Positions 34,307-38,674 of a stretch of DNA of 38,674 nt are shown piece by piece. The position numbers and the translations under genes were made by a program. The notes under the pieces were generated by a model. That model saw only the letters and a list, made by a program, of their open reading frames with translations, did no database searches and was not told where the DNA came from. The first letter of the stretch is position 1. Each line of letters opens with the position of its first letter. Source of the DNA: Flavobacteriales bacterium (GTDB lineage Bacteria > Bacteroidota > Bacteroidia > NS11-12g > UBA955); the NCBI GenBank assembly GCA_002737705.1, contig NSIM01000015.1, positions 1 through 38,674 on the forward strand. The letters are read 5' to 3'.

Positions 34307-37300
34307 ATGGAAACGGATAAGATTTCAAGTGGATTTGGTCGCAGTTTACGATGCATTTTTACAGGGTTGGTATTGATGTTTTTTTTGCAATCGCCTTTGT
34401 TCTCTCAAGCCCCATCAACGGGTAGTTCAACTTCTGCTGTGGTGAAGTCAAAAATGCCGATGGCCATGCCGCTGGTGGATACGACCATCAAATGGGTTCA
34501 GTTGATGTTGTCGCCGCGGCCGAATTATTACGAAGTAAAACGCGCCTTTGAGCTACATTTTGGCGGCGTGGTACCATACAAAGGACAGGGGTATAAGGTT
34601 TTTAAGCGTTGGGAATATCGGGTGATCAATCATTTGGATAGTGCGGGTTATGTGAATTGGAATTTTGGTGTGATAGACGAGTTGGCCTACAATATTGTGA
34701 CTGGAAGTTCGGGTTCGGGTGGTGGTTCAGGTTCTGGCAGCGGTGGAGGCAGTGGCGGGCCCACCGGGGGCAAGCCGGTCAATGGTCTGAATGGCGGAAA
34801 ACCGGTGGCGCCTGCCACATGGTGCCCCACCGCCGGTAGGTGGTCGGCGGTGGGGCCCGTGAAGCACCCCTACAACCAATCATCGCAGCCCACAGGAACT
34901 GGTAGAATCAATGGAATTGCCTTTCATCCCACCGATACCAATACTTTTTTTGCCCTTGCACCCCAAGGTGGCGTTTGGAAAACCACAGATTATGGAGCCA
35001 ATTGGAGTCTGTTGTGGGGCGCAGGGAATGGGGCAAAAACATCGGCGACAACGCCTTCAAATCCTTTCTTGACAATTGGAGTGAGTTCAATGGTGGTGTC
35101 GTACAGAAATCCTGATACGATGTATATCGGTACTGGTGATCGAGATGCTGGAGACGCTCCAGGCTATGGGGTCTTGATGTCGTCCGATGGAGGAAAAACT
35201 TTTGTATCACGCAATTCAGGCTTTGGGAATTACCCAGTAAATCGTTTGGTGATGCATCCAAAAAATTCGGCAGTGCTGTTGGCAGCCAATAACTTAGGGA
35301 TTTCTAAGTCCACCAATTCTGGTAAAGATTGGACCCCCGCGAATCCCTTCTATAATATTTCTGCCAATTTTACAGATTTGGTTTATCATCCTTACAATCC
35401 AAACATTGTTTACGCCAGTGGGAATGGTACATTTTTTCGAAGTACAGACGGAGGAGATAATTTCACACAAATTTCAAATGGTTTGCCAACCACGGGAATG
35501 CAGAGAGGACAAATTGCAGTGTCAAAAGCAGATCGCAGTAGGGTTTACTTCCTTGTCGCCGCCGGGTCTCGTTTTCAAGGATTATATCTTTCCGTAGACA
35601 GCGGAATTAGTTTTGTTAAACAGACTACTTCCCCTGCCAATATTTTGGGATACAGTGAATTAGGGGACGACGGTTCCGGTCAAGCCTGGTATGATTTGGA
35701 TATTTCCGCCGACCCATATAATGCAAATACGGTATATGTGCATGGAATCAACATTTGGAAATCTACCGATGCCGGTGTCACTTTTACGATATGTGGACAT
35801 TGGGTAGGTTCAGGTGATGCCGATGACATTCATGCCGATCAGCATATTGGTGAATTTAACAATACGGGAAAAACCCTCTTCGCGGGAAATGATGGCGGCG
35901 TTTACTATTCAAAGAATGGGGGTAAGACTTGGGTCAATATAACCAATGGCATTCAGAATTCTCAAATTTACCGATTGGCAGTAGCCCAATCTACAGATGA
36001 TTTGGGTGCCCATGGATACCAGGATAATGGTTCAATGCAGCATGATAATGGCGAAGTGTTTACCTATTATGGCGGTGATGGGATGGATTGTGCGGTGGAT
36101 CCCAAAGATGAGCGATATGTCTATGGATCGTATGTTTTTGGAGATATTTATCGGGCGATCGAAAAAAATGAAATTGTCACAATTGCTGCAAATGGTGTAA
36201 ATGGTATCAATGAAGGCGGGGGTTGGTTAACGCCCTTTGTCTTGCAAGAAGGAAATCCCAATCGGATGTTTGCTGGATACAATAATATATGGCGCTGCGA
36301 CAGTGTGAAATCTAAAACCAAAATCGTTTGGACAAAGTTGACTGCTGGGTGGACGGGGAATGTGCGGGAAATCAAAAGCAGCACTTCAAACAAACGGCAT
36401 CTGTATGCAATTCGCGGAGATGGGAAAGTGTTTTTCTGCAGGAATTCAGAGGCTATATCACCCACATTTATTAACATTACACCGTCGAATTTTTCGTTAC
36501 GGACATTGGAAGTTGATCCGAAAGACACGAATAAAATTTATGGTGCTAGTACAACGGCAATTTATCAAAGTACAAATAATGGATTGAGTTGGTCGGCCTT
36601 GCCATTGACATCAATAAATGTAAAGGCGGGAATTAATTACGGGGTAATCACTGTGATAAAGGCAGATTCTAGTGCTTCCCCCACGGGATTGTACATAGCT
36701 ACTGATAGAGCAATGTATTATCACAATCCATCAACGGCATTAACGGATGAGTTTTCTAATGAGTTGCCGCTATGGATGCATATTACAGATATCGACATTT
36801 ATCATTCACCCAAGGGAAGGGATTACAGTTTTATTTACATCAGTACCTATGGTAGGGGTGTTTGGAAAAGTCCTTTGTTTGATGATGGTTCGGGTCTTTA
36901 TAAGGCAAAAATGTTTGCTTATGATTCCATTTTGTCGGTGGGTGGAAATTTGAAATTGCAGGAAAGAATTATTGCATCGGTCAATAATACTACACCCATT
37001 GAATGGTCGCTGACGCCCACAACGGGTTATAGTTGGACAAAGGGGAATGCCAACTCAGCCAATCCAGAATTGAAATTCACGAGTCCAGGGATTTATAATG
37101 TCTCACTGACAGCAAGAAGTTGTTTGGCATCCAATACCGAAACCAAAAAAGTATGGCTCCGCGTTTTTCCGAGCCCGGCATCGCCCAGTTGCTTGAGTAA
37201 AACCAATTATCAGACATCAAATTATGGCATTGGAATTTTTAAAGTGATACTGTCGGACAACCAGTTTGAATCTGGGACGTATTTTGATGATGGTGAGTAT

Positions 37301-38674
37301 TTGGATAAATCCAAAGACAAAGTATTTCGGGTAAAACCCAATGTGAGCTACTCCGTAAAAGTGAAAGTGGGACTTTACAACGCAGAGAATGTCCGCGTGT
37401 TTATTGATTACAACAACGATGGCAAGTTTCAATCTTATTTGGGTGAGGTATCTGCGCAGTTATCCGCAACTCCCTCGTCTTATGCGGATGTAAAAATTAA
37501 AACCCCTATCAACCTAAAAAAGAATCAGGGATTGAGAATGCGGGTAATCAGTGACTATAACAATATCGACACAACGGGTTGTGGTACCTGTGGATATGGA
37601 CAGGCCGAGGATTTTAGTTTGGTATATGAAAAAACCACTGCCAATTTCAAGGTGGATAAAACGGCTTTTTGTACTGGAGATACTGCGAGATTTACTGACA
37701 AGTCGGATGGTCTCATTGGACTATACGAATGGGATTTTGGTGCAGGTGCAGTGCCAGCGAAAGCAACGGGAAAAGGGCCTTGGACAGTGAAATACACGAG
37801 TCCAGGTTTTAAAACCGTAAAACTGCGATTGAATAACAGAGAAGATAGTTTGGTGAAAACATCCATTTTGGAAGTCATTGCTTTGCCCAATGGGATGGTA
37901 AGAGTCAAGGAAGGTGGTAATCCAATTTGTGAGGGAAATCGGTTGGTATTGGCCGTGTCCGACAATCAATCGTTGCCGCTGAAGTACAATTGGTTTAAAT
38001 TGGATTCTCCATGGAATTTATTGGTGTCGGATAGTTTATTTACGGTTGCAAAAATTTCATTGTCCGATTCGGGGAAATATGTAGCCGTTTTGGATCACCG
38101 CGGTTGTTTGGACACCACATCGGATTTGTCCTTGAAAGTTTGGGCTAAGCCACAGGCAAAGATTGGATATGATTACAATTATTCGCCATGCCTAAGAGGA
38201 AATAAATTTACATTTACAGATCAATCTTCGGTGTTAAATAGCTCGATTTCTTCGAGATCTTGGAATGCGGGTAGTCCAATTAAATCAAGTACTGTTGCGA
38301 CTTTTAGTCAGGTATTTACATCGGCGGGAAATCAAACTATACAATTGATCGTAGCCTCGGCCGAGGGTTGTTTGGATACAGAAACGGTTGTGGTAAAGGT
38401 GAAAGGGCATCCCGTATCTCAATTCACTTTTGCCAAAGCGGCGCAATGCGACAAAAATAACCGATTTGATATCGTGAATGCGAGTGTAAATCCGGTAAGC
38501 AGTGGGGGCGGTTCTTTGTTGTATATCTACGATTGGAAGGATGGTGTTTCGGGTGCTGATGTAGCCAATGCAAGTCACAATTTCTCGGGGGGTGGCAAAT
38601 ACAATGTCCAGTTGATTGTGAAAAATGCGGTTGGCTGCGCGGATACATCGTTCCAAATGGCTACGGTGGTAAAT
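34307..38674 (+). CDS. Giant secreted Asp-box propeller / GEVED / PKD protein (runs off right edge)
   Basis: 1456 residues, still open at the window end. Layout: signal peptide (about 1-38, ...LVLMFFLQSPLFSQA); a short unknown domain (to ~125); a Gly/Ser linker (about 131-155); Asp-box repeats of sialidase/sortilin type (about 190-860), for example WKTTDYGANW, MSSDGGKTF, FRSTDGGDNF, WKSTDAGVTF, YYSKNGGKTW, YQSTNNGLSW; a GEVED-like domain (about 970-1105, VFIDYNNDGKF ... CGYGQAEDFSL); then PKD or Ig-like domains (about 1108 onward, YEWDFGAGAVP, SDSGKYVAVLDHRGCLD). Such proteins are cell-surface or secreted adhesins or hydrolases; a T9SS tail probably lies beyond the edge. I checked the frame at several points and it is continuous. 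Confidence 0.9.
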   Translation, partial: METDKISSGFGRSLRCIFTGLVLMFFLQSPLFSQAPSTGSSTSAVVKSKMPMAMPLVDTTIKWVQLMLSPRPNYYEVKRAFELHFGGVVPYKGQGYKVFKRWEYRVINHLDSAGYVNWNFGVIDELAYNIVTGSSGSGGGSGSGSGGGSGGPTGGKPVNGLNGGKPVAPATWCPTAGRWSAVGPVKHPYNQSSQPTGTGRINGIAFHPTDTNTFFALAPQGGVWKTTDYGANWSLLWGAGNGAKTSATTPSNPFLTIGVSSMVVSYRNPDTMYIGTGDRDAGDAPGYGVLMSSDGGKTFVSRNSGFGNYPVNRLVMHPKNSAVLLAANNLGISKSTNSGKDWTPANPFYNISANFTDLVYHPYNPNIVYASGNGTFFRSTDGGDNFTQISNGLPTTGMQRGQIAVSKADRSRVYFLVAAGSRFQGLYLSVDSGISFVKQTTSPANILGYSELGDDGSGQAWYDLDISADPYNANTVYVHGINIWKSTDAGVTFTICGHWVGSGDADDIHADQHIGEFNNTGKTLFAGNDGGVYYSKNGGKTWVNITNGIQNSQIYRLAVAQSTDDLGAHGYQDNGSMQHDNGEVFTYYGGDGMDCAVDPKDERYVYGSYVFGDIYRAIEKNEIVTIAANGVNGINEGGGWLTPFVLQEGNPNRMFAGYNNIWRCDSVKSKTKIVWTKLTAGWTGNVREIKSSTSNKRHLYAIRGDGKVFFCRNSEAISPTFINITPSNFSLRTLEVDPKDTNKIYGASTTAIYQSTNNGLSWSALPLTSINVKAGINYGVITVIKADSSASPTGLYIATDRAMYYHNPSTALTDEFSNELPLWMHITDIDIYHSPKGRDYSFIYISTYGRGVWKSPLFDDGSGLYKAKMFAYDSILSVGGNLKLQERIIASVNNTTPIEWSLTPTTGYSWTKGNANSANPELKFTSPGIYNVSLTARSCLASNTETKKVWLRVFPSPASPSCLSKTNYQTSNYGIGIFKVILSDNQFESGTYFDDGEYLDKSKDKVFRVKPNVSYSVKVKVGLYNAENVRVFIDYNNDGKFQSYLGEVSAQLSATPSSYADVKIKTPINLKKNQGLRMRVISDYNNIDTTGCGTCGYGQAEDFSLVYEKTTANFKVDKTAFCTGDTARFTDKSDGLIGLYEWDFGAGAVPAKATGKGPWTVKYTSPGFKTVKLRLNNREDSLVKTSILEVIALPNGMVRVKEGGNPICEGNRLVLAVSDNQSLPLKYNWFKLDSPWNLLVSDSLFTVAKISLSDSGKYVAVLDHRGCLDTTSDLSLKVWAKPQAKIGYDYNYSPCLRGNKFTFTDQSSVLNSSISSRSWNAGSPIKSSTVATFSQVFTSAGNQTIQLIVASAEGCLDTETVVVKVKGHPVSQFTFAKAAQCDKNNRFDIVNASVNPVSSGGGSLLYIYDWKDGVSGADVANASHNFSGGGKYNVQLIVKNAVGCADTSFQMATVVN
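34824..34856. repeat. 12-bp GC-rich inverted repeat inside the coding sequence
   Basis: GCCCCACCGCCG (34824-34835) and CGGCGGTGGGGC (34845-34856) pair perfectly around a 9-nt loop, in codons ~173-184 of the giant protein. Confidence 0.8.

Noticed and set aside
34657-34839. A 60-residue frame rich in W and R within the linker of the giant protein
   Set aside because: It is a shifted reading of the Gly/Ser-coding region; the long frame through it is continuous.

Overview
The window looks like a chromosomal segment from a member of the Bacteroidota. The evidence is a type IX secretion (T9SS) C-terminal tail on a secreted protein, a PorT-like T9SS protein next to ubiE, repeated copies of the Bacteroidota -7 promoter box (TAnnTTTG) just upstream of genes, lineage-typical variants of Tgt and dihydroorotase, and very few Shine-Dalgarno sequences. 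Most of it is housekeeping DNA. The last ~7 kb is more accessory.

Layout. 1-8343: the 5' part of pntA (runs off the left edge), a T9SS-exported protein, recJ followed by what may be a degraded small gene, a GT-C-like membrane glycosyltransferase, a leucine-dehydrogenase-type enzyme, and the stand-alone homocysteine-methyltransferase part of methionine synthase coupled to an unknown membrane-anchored protein. 8344-8966: gene-free, with the C-terminal remnant of an IS30-like transposase, an imperfect repeat and a terminator. 8967-16158: a cysteine-rich exported small protein, psd, glutamate dehydrogenase, and a three-gene surface-polysaccharide operon with overlapping ends (glycosyltransferase, asparagine synthase-like amidotransferase, flippase). 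16273-16347: tRNA-His(GTG). 16417-24564: folE with a Cx5HGH pterin synthase, a small transaldolase, a GNAT acetyltransferase, panB, a lipoprotein, dnaK with a 23-bp terminal hairpin, another lipoprotein, and a coiled-coil zinc-ribbon protein. 24566-31324: a Nif3-like protein, an RlmI-like rRNA methyltransferase, an LptF/G permease, the ubiE-porT-tgt operon, and engB.

31438-34250 looks like a remodelled spot: a metal-binding lipoprotein, dihydroorotase, a small XRE regulator with a repeat-rich promoter, a tiny coupled ORF interrupted by an in-frame TAG, and the C-terminal half of a serine hydrolase with no active-site half. 34307-38674 is the first 1456 residues of a giant secreted protein: signal peptide, Gly/Ser linker, Asp-box (sialidase/sortilin-like) propeller repeats, a GEVED-like domain, and Ig/PKD-like domains. 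It runs off the right edge and probably ends in a T9SS signal.

Cross-cutting observations: (i) exact or near-exact TAnnTTTG boxes sit only 4-12 nt before several start codons, implying leaderless or very short-leader mRNAs and deciding some starts; (ii) short tandem duplications of 11, 12, 12 and 19 bp sit on or right next to four stop codons; (iii) several enzymes carry non-canonical metal or catalytic residues (Tgt without its zinc ligands, PyrC with Q for H, the pterin synthase with Cx5HGH, the transaldolase with Phe where FSA has Tyr). I found no clearly new multi-gene system. The XRE/tiny-ORF remnant and the cysteine-rich protein are the best unexplained items.
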